The translations under genes and the position numbers were made by a program. The notes below the pieces were generated by a model, which was not told the DNA's origin, did no database searches, and saw only the letters and a program-made list of their open reading frames with translations. Below, piece after piece: positions 8,894 through 16,035 of a stretch of 64,000 nucleotides of DNA; position 1 is the first letter of the stretch, and each line of letters opens with the position of its first letter. The DNA comes from 39-52-133 sp036523795 (GTDB taxonomy: Bacteria > Pseudomonadota > Gammaproteobacteria > Burkholderiales > Gallionellaceae), in contig DATDDN010000140.1 of the NCBI GenBank assembly GCA_036523795.1, positions 1 to 64,000 on the forward strand, in the 5' to 3' direction.

Positions 8894-9364
8894 ATGAAAC
8901 TGCTAATCCTCGCCGTCGGTCACAAGATGCCGGAGTGGATCACCAGCGGCTTCAATGAGTACGCCAAGCGCATGCCGCGCGAGGCGAAGATCGAGCTGAT
9001 CGAACTCAAGCCGGAGCCGCGCACCACCGGCAAGACCACTGAGCAGATCATGGAAGCCGAAGCCCAGCGCATCCGCGCCGCCCTGCCCGACAACACCTTC
9101 CGCGTGGTGCTGGACGAACGCGGCAAGCACCTCACCACAAGACAGATGGCGCAACAGCTGCAGCAATGGCTAGGCGATGGGCGCGACGTGGCCTTCATCA
9201 TCGGCGGCGCCGATGGCCTGCACGAATCCATCCGCAGCAGCGCCAACCTGCTGCTGGCGCTGTCCGCCATGGTGCTGCCGCACGGCCTGGTGCGCGTGCT
9301 GCTAGCCGAGCAGTTGTACCGCGCGCACAGCCTGCTGCACAACCATCCCTACCACCGCGAATAG
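8894..9364 (+). CDS. rlmH: 23S rRNA pseudouridine-1915 N3-methyltransferase
   Basis: SPOUT-class SAM methyltransferase acting on pseudouridine 1915 in helix 69 of 23S rRNA. The 156-residue product begins MKLLILAVGHKMPEW and has FIIGGADGLHE, the knot's SAM-binding loop, and ends LYRAHSLLHNHPYHRE as is usual for the family. The ATG at 8894 has CTGGAG upstream. It lies between rsfS and maf, a standard order. Confidence 0.97.
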   Translation: MKLLILAVGHKMPEWITSGFNEYAKRMPREAKIELIELKPEPRTTGKTTEQIMEAEAQRIRAALPDNTFRVVLDERGKHLTTRQMAQQLQQWLGDGRDVAFIIGGADGLHESIRSSANLLLALSAMVLPHGLVRVLLAEQLYRAHSLLHNHPYHRE

Positions 9365-9431
9365 CGTCCGGAAAGCCCTTTCCGGGCAGCCAGTTAGCGA
9401 CCCCTCCCCCTTTTAAGGTATGCTTCTCACC

Positions 9432-10049
9432 ATGAGCAAGCAGCCGTACATTTACCTCGCTTCGCAAAGCCCGCGCCGCAGAGATCTGCTGAAGCAGATC
9501 GGTGTGAACTTTCAGCTCCTGCTCATGCGCGCCGACCCTCGCCGCCTCCCTGATGTGGATGAAACGCCGCTGCCGGACGAGACGGCACAGGACTACGTGC
9601 AGCGCATCTGCAAAGCCAAGGCAGAGGCGGGCTGGGACTCGCTGCTCCATCGCAACCTGCCGCAGATGCCGGTGCTGAGCGCCGACACCACCGTCACCCT
9701 CGACAATCACATCCTCGGCAAACCGCGCGACCGCGCCGAGGCCGCAGCCATGCTGCGCCAGCTTTCCGGCCGCTCGCACCAGGTGCTGACGGCGGTGGCG
9801 ATGGTGCAGGACACGCATTTCCAGATGCGCGTCTCCAGCAGCGAGGTGCGCTTTGCCGCACTGAGCGAGGAGCGCATCCAGCGCTACGTGCACAGCGACG
9901 AGGCGCATGACAAGGCCGGCGCCTACGGCATCCAGGGCATCGCCGGCGCCTTTGTCGAACACCTGTCGGGCAGCTACTCGGGCGTGATGGGCCTGCCGCT
10001 GTTCGAGACCACCGAATTACTGCATTCTTTTGGATATCCCGCACCATGA
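9432..10049 (+). CDS. maf: Maf-family nucleoside triphosphate pyrophosphatase
   Basis: House-cleaning pyrophosphatase, of the dTTP/UTP type judged from YGIQGIAGAFVEHLSGSYSGVMGLPL. The N-terminal LASQSPRRRDLL substrate loop and SADTTV motif are intact. The start is ambiguous: ATG 9432 (MSKQPYIYLASQSP) is preferred because ATG 9420 sits against the AAGG motif with no spacing. The stop overlaps the rng start in an ATGA at 10046. Confidence 0.93.
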   Translation: MSKQPYIYLASQSPRRRDLLKQIGVNFQLLLMRADPRRLPDVDETPLPDETAQDYVQRICKAKAEAGWDSLLHRNLPQMPVLSADTTVTLDNHILGKPRDRAEAAAMLRQLSGRSHQVLTAVAMVQDTHFQMRVSSSEVRFAALSEERIQRYVHSDEAHDKAGAYGIQGIAGAFVEHLSGSYSGVMGLPLFETTELLHSFGYPAP

Positions 10050-11500
10050 CTGACGAAATTCTCATCAACGTAACCCCGCAGGAAACGCGCGTGGCCGTGC
10101 AGCAGCAGGGCATCGTGCAGGAACTGTATATCGAGCGCAGCAGCCACCGCAGCATGGTCAGCAACATGTATGTCGGCCGCGTGAAGCGCGTGCTGCCCGG
10201 CATGCAGTCCGCCTTCATCGACATCGGTCAGGAGCGCTGCGCCTTCCTGCACGTGGCCGACATCTGGGAAAACCGCGGCAACGGCGACACCGCCAAGCCG
10301 ATCGAGAAGGTGCTTCATGAGGGCCAGACCTTGCTTGTACAGGTGATCAAGGAGCCGATCGGCACCAAGGGCGCGCGCCTTTCCACCCAGATCAGCATCG
10401 CCGGCCGCCTGCTGGTGTTCCTGCCGCAGGAGAACAACATCGGCGTGTCGCAGCGCATCGAGAACGAGGCCGACCGCAAAATGCTGCGCGACAAGCTGCA
10501 GAACCTGCTGCCCGAGGGGCACAGCGGCGGCTACATCATCCGCACCATGGCGGAAACCGCCAGCGACAACGAGCTGCTGGCCGACATCGCCTACCTCGAC
10601 AAGTTGTGGAACAAGCTGCAGCAGCAGGCCAAGGGCATCTCCACGCCGGTGCTGCTGTACCAGGAGCTGGACCTCAGCCTGCGTGTGCTGCGCGACTTCG
10701 TCAACGAAGACACCTCGCGCATCCTGGTGGACTCGCGCGAGACATTCGAGCGCATGAGTGCGTTTGCCGCGGACTACATCGCGGCGGCCGTGCCCAGCTT
10801 GGAGCACTACGGCGGCCAGCGCCCGCTGTTCGACCTGTACGGCGTGGAAGAGGAGATCGAGAAGGCGCTGTCGCGCCGCGTGGACCTGAAGTCGGGCGGC
10901 TACCTGATCATCGACCAGACCGAGGCGCTCACCACGGTGGACGTCAACACCGGCGGCTTTGTCGGCGGGCGCAACTTCGACGACACCATCTTCAAGACCA
11001 ACCTCGAAGCGGCGCAGGTGATCGCGCGCCAGCTGCGCCTGCGCAACCTCGGCGGCATCATCATCTGCGACTTCATCGACATGGATTCGCCCGACCACCG
11101 CAACGCCGTGCTGGACGAATTCAAGAAGGCGCTCGCGCTGGACCACACGCGCATCACCGTGAACGGCTTCTCCGCGCTGGGACTGGTGGAGATGACACGC
11201 AAGCGCACGCGCGAAAGCCTGGCGCACGTGCTGTGCGAACCCTGCCCCACCTGCCAAGGACGCGGCGAAGTAAAGACCGCGCAGACCGTCTGCTACCAGA
11301 TCCAGCGCGAGATCGTGCGCGAAGCGCGCCAGTTCAACGCACGCGAATACCGCATCCTCGCCTCACAGCAGGTGATCGACATGTTCCTGGAAGAAGAATC
11401 ACAGAGCCTGGCCCAGCTGTCGGTGTTCATCGGCAAGCCGGTGTCACTGCAGGTGGAAACGCTGTATGGGCAGGAACAGTACGATGTGATTTTGATGTAA
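10046..11500 (+). CDS. rng: Ribonuclease G
   Basis: Endoribonuclease that processes the 5' end of 16S rRNA and decays some mRNAs. Order of parts: N-terminal S1-like domain (MYVGRVKRVLPGMQSAFIDIG), RNase H-like/5' sensor region, then the catalytic Asp pair in TTVDVNTGGF and IICDFIDMD. The zinc-link motif CEPCPTCQG follows. At 484 residues without the long RNase E scaffold tail, this is RNase G. It is the last core gene before the accessory block. Confidence 0.96.
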   Translation: MTDEILINVTPQETRVAVQQQGIVQELYIERSSHRSMVSNMYVGRVKRVLPGMQSAFIDIGQERCAFLHVADIWENRGNGDTAKPIEKVLHEGQTLLVQVIKEPIGTKGARLSTQISIAGRLLVFLPQENNIGVSQRIENEADRKMLRDKLQNLLPEGHSGGYIIRTMAETASDNELLADIAYLDKLWNKLQQQAKGISTPVLLYQELDLSLRVLRDFVNEDTSRILVDSRETFERMSAFAADYIAAAVPSLEHYGGQRPLFDLYGVEEEIEKALSRRVDLKSGGYLIIDQTEALTTVDVNTGGFVGGRNFDDTIFKTNLEAAQVIARQLRLRNLGGIIICDFIDMDSPDHRNAVLDEFKKALALDHTRITVNGFSALGLVEMTRKRTRESLAHVLCEPCPTCQGRGEVKTAQTVCYQIQREIVREARQFNAREYRILASQQVIDMFLEEESQSLAQLSVFIGKPVSLQVETLYGQEQYDVILM

Positions 11501-11727
11501 CGCCTTTTTTTCGGTGGCACAGAAAGCACATTCTTGAGAGACGGCTTTAGCTTCCATCCACCAATTTTCAGGCTGCCTAAAACCGGCAGGCTCCGTCATT
11601 TATGCATGCAACATAATGAGATTACAGGGCAATCAAAATTCCTTGACTGAAAGAAGGGATTTAGGCGACATTGCTGCGTTATGAAAATGTTTTCTAAATT
11701 TAGTTAGGTCTTCAGGTAACCGCAGCT
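11501..11727. other. Left boundary of the integron cassette array
   Basis: 227 bases without a convincing gene. They run from high-GC rng into AT-richer cassette DNA. GTTAGGT at 11703-11709 fits the GTTRRRY core of an integron site directly upstream of the first cassette gene, and GCCTAAA at 11575-11581 is a loose partner. I see no clear palindrome between them, so I cannot say whether this is an attI, a worn attC or chance. A TTGACT at 11643 resembles a -35 box, but no well-spaced -10 follows. No integrase gene is present. Confidence 0.35.
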
Positions 11728-11964
11728 ATGTTCAAGTACGAAGACGGAGCAGCGATTATGGTTGGAGATTCAGTTCTCCTCGAGCATGGGCGCACGCCTG
11801 GCATTGTCGAGTCCATTGTCAGCACCGCGGAGGAAATGAAGGCAACAAATGTTGATGAACCGGGGGTAATGCTCAAGTCACCGCCATTTGGTCGTGTATA
11901 TCTTCCGCAGTGGTCTCTGCTGGAAGACCCACTGAGGTTTGTGTCTCGTGGACCAAAGACCTAA
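11728..11964 (+). CDS. Cassette protein of unknown function (first in array)
   Basis: A 78-residue soluble protein without family assignment. It begins MFKYEDGAAIMVGDSVLLEHGRT and has a compact, beta-rich, SH3-like look (GDxVLLEHG, GVMLKSPPFGRVYLP). The stop codon TAA lies inside the ACCTAAC core of the attC at 11959-12045, the classic layout of an integron cassette gene. No function is proposed. Confidence 0.7.
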   Translation: MFKYEDGAAIMVGDSVLLEHGRTPGIVESIVSTAEEMKATNVDEPGVMLKSPPFGRVYLPQWSLLEDPLRFVSRGPKT

Positions 11965-12045
11965 CCCCTCGGTCAAGTTCGTTCCGGCCTTCGGCCTCCA
12001 CGGGACGCGCCGCAAGCGGCGCGCCCCTTACCTCCAACGTTAGAC
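11959..12045 (+). other. attC integron recombination site A
   Basis: Outer cores ACCTAAC (11959-11965) and GTTAGAC (12039-12045) fit RYYYAAC/GTTRRRY. They enclose TCAAGTTCG and two strong hairpins, GGCC-TTC-GGCC and the nearly perfect CGCGCCGC-AA-GCGGCGCG. The 87-bp length is typical of attC. It overlaps the previous stop and ends 4 nt before the next start codon. Confidence 0.85.
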
Positions 12046-12049
12046 ACTC

Positions 12050-12427
12050 ATGGTCGCTAAGTCACCTCGTTCTACCAAGCGCTCCGAGCCTGGCCCGGTC
12101 AGGGCGAAACTAGTAGAGGCAATAAACACGCCTCTCGGGTTCTTTGTGCTCGCCCTTCTCATCGTTGAGTCTTTCCTGGCAACCGTACTCTTGGGTGCTG
12201 AGCTTGAATCGACACAAAAGATGAACTGCATACTTATTGGCGTAGCCCTTTTCATCTTCGTAGTGGCGATTGTCGGGCTATTTGTTTGGTTCAAGCCACT
12301 CCATCTCACGTTCGACAGAGACGCCCACCTTCTTGATCGAGGAAAACTCCCTTACGGCACCAATCAAAACACTATGAGTGCATCCGCGGCGCTGAGCGGG
12401 CAAAAGCAGCAGGAGGCTTCTCAATGA
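12050..12427 (+). CDS. Small two-TM cassette membrane protein
   Basis: 125 residues: a basic N-terminus (~25 residues), a first membrane helix about residues 30-50 (FFVLALLIVESFLATVLLG), a second about 60-82 (CILIGVALFIFVVAIVGLFVWF), then a polar tail ending in a Gln/Ser/Ala-rich stretch. No family recognised. Its stop overlaps the next gene's start in ATGA at 12424, and the pair shares one cassette. This suggests a functional partnership between a membrane protein and a small Cas2-like protein. A membrane effector is an inference only. Confidence 0.75.
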   Translation: MVAKSPRSTKRSEPGPVRAKLVEAINTPLGFFVLALLIVESFLATVLLGAELESTQKMNCILIGVALFIFVVAIVGLFVWFKPLHLTFDRDAHLLDRGKLPYGTNQNTMSASAALSGQKQQEASQ

Positions 12428-12702
12428 AACGCGCCTACATGATCACCTACGACTTTAAGGGCTCTACCGAGCAGTATTCGTCCCTTTTCGAAGAGATAAA
12501 AAAGTTTCCTGGGTGGTGGCACTACATTGCAAATTCGTGGCTGATTGTCTCTGAAGAGAGCGCAAAGGAAATATTCCATAAACTTAAACCGCACCTAGAC
12601 AACGACATCAACCTATTGGTTATAGAGGTTGGTAAGGACAGACAAGGTTGGCTACCCGAAAAGGCGTGGGATTGGTTCAAGAGAAATCTACCGAGAACGT
12701 AA
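12424..12702 (+). CDS. Cas2-like/ferredoxin-fold small protein
   Basis: 92 residues. It opens with MKRAYMITYDF, a first strand ending in Tyr-Asp as in Cas2/VapD-type ferredoxin folds. It continues YSSLFEEIKKFPGWWHYIANSWLIVSEE and ends INLLVIEVGKDRQGWLPEKAWDWF. The beta-alpha-beta-beta-alpha-beta pattern with a WWHY segment resembles a family of small stand-alone proteins, often labelled SinR-like or Cas2-like in databases, whose role is not established. No GGDD or other polymerase motif is visible. Translationally coupled to the two-TM gene upstream, it ends 17 nt before attC B. Confidence 0.75.
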   Translation: MKRAYMITYDFKGSTEQYSSLFEEIKKFPGWWHYIANSWLIVSEESAKEIFHKLKPHLDNDINLLVIEVGKDRQGWLPEKAWDWFKRNLPRT

Positions 12703-12719
12703 TGTGGAGAGTAGAACGT

Positions 12720-12798
12720 GCCTAACAATGCGCTGCAGCCCGACGTCCCAGCCTCCGCTTCGCTTCGGCCGGGACGCGGCTGAGCTTGGTCGTTGGGC
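12720..12798 (+). other. attC integron recombination site B
   Basis: GCCTAAC (12720-12726) and GTTGGGC (12792-12798) are near-perfect complementary outer cores. Inside, CAGCCCGACGTCCC pairs imperfectly with GGGACGCGGCTG, leaving unpaired bases on one strand as in attC sites recombined as a folded bottom strand. At 79 bp this is the best textbook example in the array. Confidence 0.88.
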
Positions 12799-12807
12799 TA
12801 CGCATAT

Positions 12808-13341
12808 ATGAATCACTTTCGTCTTTGCTTTTGCTTTCTCTTTTTTGCTGTCGTAAGTACAGCGACAGCAGCCAGCCCTGAAAGCGAGGGACTCTTACTT
12901 GATTGGCCAGACGCAGAAGGTTGGAAAGTTGCAGCCAATCAAGAAAATCAAACAACCCAGATGATTGAGTTAATTCGACAAGGCGAAACTCTCGATAACT
13001 GGACACAGATTGGATCGATGATCTGGTACAAAGGTATTCGTGTCACGGATATACATTCAATCTACGAGAAATTATCGGACACATTCAAAAAGACATGCCC
13101 CGATGTGAAGCTGGAAATACAATTTTCCGAGGCCACAGCTGAATATCCCCGAATAATTTTTCTGCAGGAGTGTTTGAAAACACCAAAGGATGGCCATCCA
13201 GAAGCGGCTCTCTTTTTAGCTATTCAAGGCAAACAATCACTTTATGTGGCGCATCGCGCTGCCAAATTGGCGCATTTGCCAGATAACCTGCGCAAGAAAT
13301 GGGTTAAGTGGCTAAAGACAGGAAAAGTTGTTCTGAAATGA
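12808..13341 (+). CDS. Secreted cassette protein of unknown function
   Basis: 177 residues with a clear signal peptide (MNHFRLCFCFLFFAVVSTATA, probable cleavage before ASPES), so likely periplasmic. The mature part has GWKVAANQENQ, IEYIRQGETLDNW-like spacing, and three cysteines (CPDVKL, QECLKT). No family recognised. The ATG at 12808 is 10 nt after attC B; a TTG at 12793 lies inside the site and is rejected. GC is lower than the flanking core genes. Confidence 0.72.
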   Translation: MNHFRLCFCFLFFAVVSTATAASPESEGLLLDWPDAEGWKVAANQENQTTQMIELIRQGETLDNWTQIGSMIWYKGIRVTDIHSIYEKLSDTFKKTCPDVKLEIQFSEATAEYPRIIFLQECLKTPKDGHPEAALFLAIQGKQSLYVAHRAAKLAHLPDNLRKKWVKWLKTGKVVLK

Positions 13342-13348
13342 AAATTCC

Positions 13349-13380
13349 GCCCAACCCGTCGTACACAAGTCAAGTTGCGA
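13349..13380 (+). other. Shortened attC-like site C
   Basis: GCCCAAC (13349-13355) is a good RYYYAAC core, followed by CCGTCG. CAAGTTGCGA (to 13380) resembles the closing core just before the next start at 13385. The total is only ~32 bp, so the central palindrome seems lost. I read it as a worn or deleted attC. Confidence 0.45.
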
Positions 13381-13384
13381 CACT

Positions 13385-13777
13385 ATGAGATCAATAATCA
13401 TCAAGGCGTGGAAAGTATATTTTTGGTTCTATGTAATTGTGAGTGTAATAGCGTTATTTTCAAACAGCCTATTATTTGAAATATTTCAGATGATTGGAAT
13501 AATAGGATTGTATGGCTTCGTTTGGAGAGTACGCATACTAAACGCAATTTTTTGGCAGATATACCTACTGTTTATGTGCATAAATGTTGGCATAGCGGCT
13601 CTTATGGTTTTGGACCCAGCGGTTCAAGAGAAACTCTCTACAAATCCATGGGTAATCAAATATATCGTTGTGCTATTTCTTGTTATAAATGGGCCGTTAT
13701 ATTTTGCTTTAATTCGCTATGCTTCCACAAAGCACAAGATATGGCTTGGCCAAACTGAAGAGGCTCAAGGCAAATGA
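13385..13777 (+). CDS. Four-TM cassette membrane protein of unknown function
   Basis: 130 residues, almost all membrane-embedded. About four hydrophobic helices are visible (VYFWFYVIVSVIALF; FQMIGIIGLYGFVW; IYLLFMCINVGIAALMVL; YIVVLFLVINGPLYFALI), with a short cytosolic-looking C-terminal tail. No family recognised. It is very AT-rich for this genome, with rare AUA codons, indicating a recent foreign origin. It lies between attC-like site C and attC D. Confidence 0.72.
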   Translation: MRSIIIKAWKVYFWFYVIVSVIALFSNSLLFEIFQMIGIIGLYGFVWRVRILNAIFWQIYLLFMCINVGIAALMVLDPAVQEKLSTNPWVIKYIVVLFLVINGPLYFALIRYASTKHKIWLGQTEEAQGK

Positions 13778-13784
13778 ATAATTC

Positions 13785-13847
13785 GGCCAACCCATTCTTC
13801 GAGAGGGACGCCGCATAACCGCGGCGTCCCTTCACTTTAAGTTATGC
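13785..13847 (+). other. attC integron recombination site D
   Basis: GGCCAAC (13785-13791) and GTTATGC (13841-13847) flank a perfect 10-bp inverted repeat, GGGACGCCGC-ATAACC-GCGGCGTCCC. It is 63 bp in total, near the short end for attC. The start codon of the next gene (ATG 13844) lies inside the closing core. Confidence 0.75.
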
Positions 13848-14224
13848 ATAAGCCCCCATCGTTTATCGCTCTGCTTGTTCCAGAAACGTTCGCAACCGAC
13901 GAACCAGTTGGCGTTGTTGCTGTTCCACAAAGCGCGCTACCTGGACCACTAGTCGAAAGCGAATGGCAATACATTTCCGAGCGCATGTGGCAGCGACTGC
14001 TATTTCTTGGCCAAGCCTACGGCCTGCACTTCTCAAAAGTCACAGAACCGGTTATTGATTCCGTGCTTCTGCCAGAGCAATGCCAGTCGCTCATTGAAGA
14101 ATTAGCGTTCTTGCGTAGCATTGTCAGTGACCCGGCGTTACATCAGGCGCTGAACGTCATAGTTGCCAAAGCTGAAGTGGTCGCTCGTTCTTCTGGCTAC
14201 CGGCTGGTACTCAGTCCTCCATGA
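13844..14224 (+). CDS. Cassette protein of unknown function
   Basis: 126 residues, mostly helical, without signal peptide or membrane segments. Visible: LVPETFATDEPVGVVAVPQSALPG at the N-terminus, SEWQYISERMWQRLLFLGQAYGLHF, and a hydrophobic-polar helix LIEELAFLRSIVSDPALHQAL. No family recognised. The only reasonable start is the ATG inside the GTTATGC core of attC D, with no Shine-Dalgarno sequence before it. Such cassettes may rely on leaderless initiation or read-through. Confidence 0.65.
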   Translation: MHKPPSFIALLVPETFATDEPVGVVAVPQSALPGPLVESEWQYISERMWQRLLFLGQAYGLHFSKVTEPVIDSVLLPEQCQSLIEELAFLRSIVSDPALHQALNVIVAKAEVVARSSGYRLVLSPP

Positions 14225-14234
14225 GCGCCCTTAT

Positions 14235-14300
14235 GCCTAACCCTGCGGTCGCGCGGACCTGCGCAAAAGACCGCGCAGGCCGCTCAGGTCCACGTTGCGC
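14235..14300 (+). other. attC integron recombination site E
   Basis: GCCTAAC (14235-14241) and GTTGCGC (14294-14300) enclose CCTGCGC-AAAAGACC-GCGCAGG plus an outer GCGGACC/GGTCC-like pairing. The 66-bp site lies between a stop at 14224 and a start at 14316. Confidence 0.78.
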
Positions 14301-14315
14301 ATCAGTAGAATAACC

Positions 14316-14834
14316 ATGAAAAGACTACGCCAAATAGTTCGCATCACGCTTGTCACGCTCGGAGCGATCTTTGGGGTTGTCGTTATCGTGGTCTTGTTCG
14401 CGGCAATCTATTTCGGCGAACCCTACATTCAAGTAACCGAAGTCCGCTCAACAGCCGAGCCAAGAACGATCAAGGTGAGATGGTACGTTAGTTGTGAGGA
14501 AGAGTACTACGTAGATGAAAGCGAAAAACTCTACGATCCCCAGGTGCCAATTGGAGGCAAGTACCCAGGGGTAGCCCCGGTGATGTTTCCTGATACGGAG
14601 TTTGTCCTGGTTGGGTATCCATATAAAGAACTACGCATGAATGTTTTTACCAGATCAGTCAATGAGCAGCGGTCAAAGCGATTTGACGTTATTGCGTGGC
14701 ACGTCGTAACACCCTACCGCACTTTGGAGGGCGAGGAAGACATTGAAAGCTACAAACCGATAGAGTGGAAAAGTGATAAAACATCACCTCAGTACTTCTC
14801 TGAGTTAGATCGAAGCCAAAAAGGGGGGTGTTAG
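14316..14834 (+). CDS. Single-TM cassette protein of unknown function
   Basis: 172 residues: short basic N-terminus, one long membrane helix (about 9-34, VRITLVTLGAIFGVVVIVVLF), and an extracytoplasmic beta-rich domain with EEEYYVDESEKLYDP and PYKELRMNVFTR. A cysteine sits at the extreme C-terminus. No family recognised. The ATG at 14316 is used; a TTG at 14295 lies inside attC E. The stop codon TAG falls within GTTAGCC (14830-14836), which resembles a closing attC core. Confidence 0.7.
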   Translation: MKRLRQIVRITLVTLGAIFGVVVIVVLFAAIYFGEPYIQVTEVRSTAEPRTIKVRWYVSCEEEYYVDESEKLYDPQVPIGGKYPGVAPVMFPDTEFVLVGYPYKELRMNVFTRSVNEQRSKRFDVIAWHVVTPYRTLEGEEDIESYKPIEWKSDKTSPQYFSELDRSQKGGC

Positions 14835-14836
14835 CC

Positions 14837-14882
14837 ATGCAAGTAGAAATTTGCTCGGATGTGATCTGCCCGTGGCAATGCA
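14837..14882 (+). pseudogene. 5' fragment of a DsbA/FrnE-type oxidoreductase gene
   Basis: Starting right after the GTTAGCC core, the sequence reads ATG and encodes MQVEICSDVICPWQCI before leaving the family. The intact gene at 18527 begins MQVEIWSDVICPWCYI. About 40 of 46 bases agree, so this is a diverged copy of that gene's start, cut off after ~15 codons. The CPWC active site has become CPWQC. The frame continues without homology to a TAA near 15002. A 21-bp imperfect palindrome (14884-14904, CAATGG...CCATTG) begins directly after the breakpoint. Confidence 0.75.
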
Positions 14883-14987
14883 TCAATGGGGTCCGACTCC
14901 ATTGTGCATCTATTTATTGCAATTCGTGGTGTTCTATTGCCCAAACGAGTATTTCCCAGATTGGGAACCGATGGGGAGAGATCGTTC

Positions 14988-15476
14988 ATGGATATATACA
15001 GTAAATTCATAAACCGTAAACCAGCATGTTTTAAATCATTTAGTCTTCTTGACGCTAAAGGAGTGAAGAGCGACTGGCCATCAAGTCCTGAATTTATTAG
15101 CAAATTAGTTGCTTGTGAATGTGGTGAAACATTACTGGATATTTACGCATCTTTTGGGAATGAAATGCACTTAGCGCCAATAGAATTAGAGTGCCCAAAA
15201 TGTAAAAACAAATCTGAAATATTCAACCCAACGAAGCATGGTTGGGATGGTGAAAATGGAGACAGTTGTTCTTTGATTGGAGAGTCAGAGCCGAAGTTAT
15301 TTAACAAATCACCAACTAGGGTGGTTGTCGAGTTCTCGTATCAAGGGGAAGACAACTATGAAGAACTTATCAATGATGGAATAAATAATCCCGAAGACTA
15401 TTTTGATGTTTTTGCACTTTATACTGTCACTGAAAATGGAAAACTAGATGAAGTCATTTCATATGAGTGCGCATAG
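14988..15476 (+). CDS. Cassette protein with a predicted zinc-binding cysteine cluster
   Basis: 162 residues. A central segment has VACECGETLLDIY and, ~20 residues later, ECPKCKNKSEIF. The CxC...CxxC arrangement suggests a zinc ribbon or knuckle. The C-terminal half is acidic (GEDNYEELINDGINNPEDYFDVFALY). No named family recognised. The ATG at 14988 is preceded by GGGGAGAG at good spacing. Codon use is markedly AT-rich compared with the core genes. Confidence 0.68.
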   Translation: MDIYSKFINRKPACFKSFSLLDAKGVKSDWPSSPEFISKLVACECGETLLDIYASFGNEMHLAPIELECPKCKNKSEIFNPTKHGWDGENGDSCSLIGESEPKLFNKSPTRVVVEFSYQGEDNYEELINDGINNPEDYFDVFALYTVTENGKLDEVISYECA

Positions 15477-15478
15477 AA

Positions 15479-15557
15479 GGCTAATCCGGCGTTCAAGCTG
15501 GATCGGATCACTCTTTCGCTGCGTTCCACGGCGAGCCGCCGCTAGTCGAAGTTAGAC
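15479..15557 (+). other. attC-like site G
   Basis: GGCTAAT (15479-15485), one base off RYYYAAC, is followed by CCGGCGTTCAAGCTGGA, a stretch common in attC left halves. The closing core GTTAGAC (15551-15557) is exact and identical to that of site A. The central part contains complementary GGCG/CGCC blocks. It is 79 bp long. Confidence 0.68.
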
Positions 15558-15575
15558 ACCAATAGAGGAACAGCA

Positions 15576-15959
15576 ATGCACCCGATAGAGCTTTTGATCA
15601 GCAAGGCAGATACCGCGATAAACGAAGAAGATTTCTCGACTTTGATCGACATCTATTCCGATGACGCTGTTCTTGTGGTTAAGCCGGGAATGAATGCTGT
15701 AGGGAAAGAACAGATCAGAAAAGCATTTGAGGCAATTGCGGCCCATTTCGAGCATAGTCTGGATGTGAAGCAGGCAGGGATGGCAATCCTGGAAACTGGA
15801 GACACTGCATTGGTGCTGGCCAAGACTGTTGTCTCGGCAAATAATTTCCCGGCCACAGAACGGAACGCCACCTACGTTTTCAAAAGGGGCAACGACAGTC
15901 GATGGGTATGCGCGATTGATAATTCCTACGGGCACAGCCTGCTAGAGAAAAATGCCTAG
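15576..15959 (+). CDS. SnoaL/NTF2-like (DUF4440-type) cassette protein
   Basis: 127 residues with the NTF2-like cone-fold pattern: an N-terminal helix with FSTLIDIYSDDAVLVVKPGM, the helix GKEQIRKAFEAIAAHFEHSL, then alternating strands (QAGMAILETGDTALVLAKTV, ATYVFKRGNDSRWVCAIDNSY). The ...IYSDDAVL..PG segment is the signature of ketosteroid-isomerase/SnoaL-like proteins. Enzymatic role unknown. A strong AGAGGAA lies 7 nt before the ATG. The stop codon TAG sits in the GCCTAGC core of the next site. Confidence 0.78.
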   Translation: MHPIELLISKADTAINEEDFSTLIDIYSDDAVLVVKPGMNAVGKEQIRKAFEAIAAHFEHSLDVKQAGMAILETGDTALVLAKTVVSANNFPATERNATYVFKRGNDSRWVCAIDNSYGHSLLEKNA

Positions 15960-16022
15960 CCACACCATCAACGCGGAGGCGCAAGAGAGTCGCTTCACTC
16001 TACTTTTGCCGGCCCGTTATCG
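15954..16022 (+). other. attC-like site H
   Basis: GCCTAGC (15954-15960) and GTTATCG (16016-16022) each deviate by one or two positions from consensus. They flank AGAGAGT-CGCTTC-ACTCT and GGCGCAA/TTTGCCG-type complementarity. The 69-bp length and its position between a stop and a start support a worn attC. Confidence 0.55.
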
Positions 16023-16035
16023 CGGATAAAGCGCT

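Noticed and set aside
12050..12702. A Panoptes-type (minimal CRISPR polymerase plus 2TM effector) defence system
   Set aside because: The two-TM partner fits superficially, but the small protein is only 92 residues and lacks the polymerase palm acidic motif, so the specific name is not supported.
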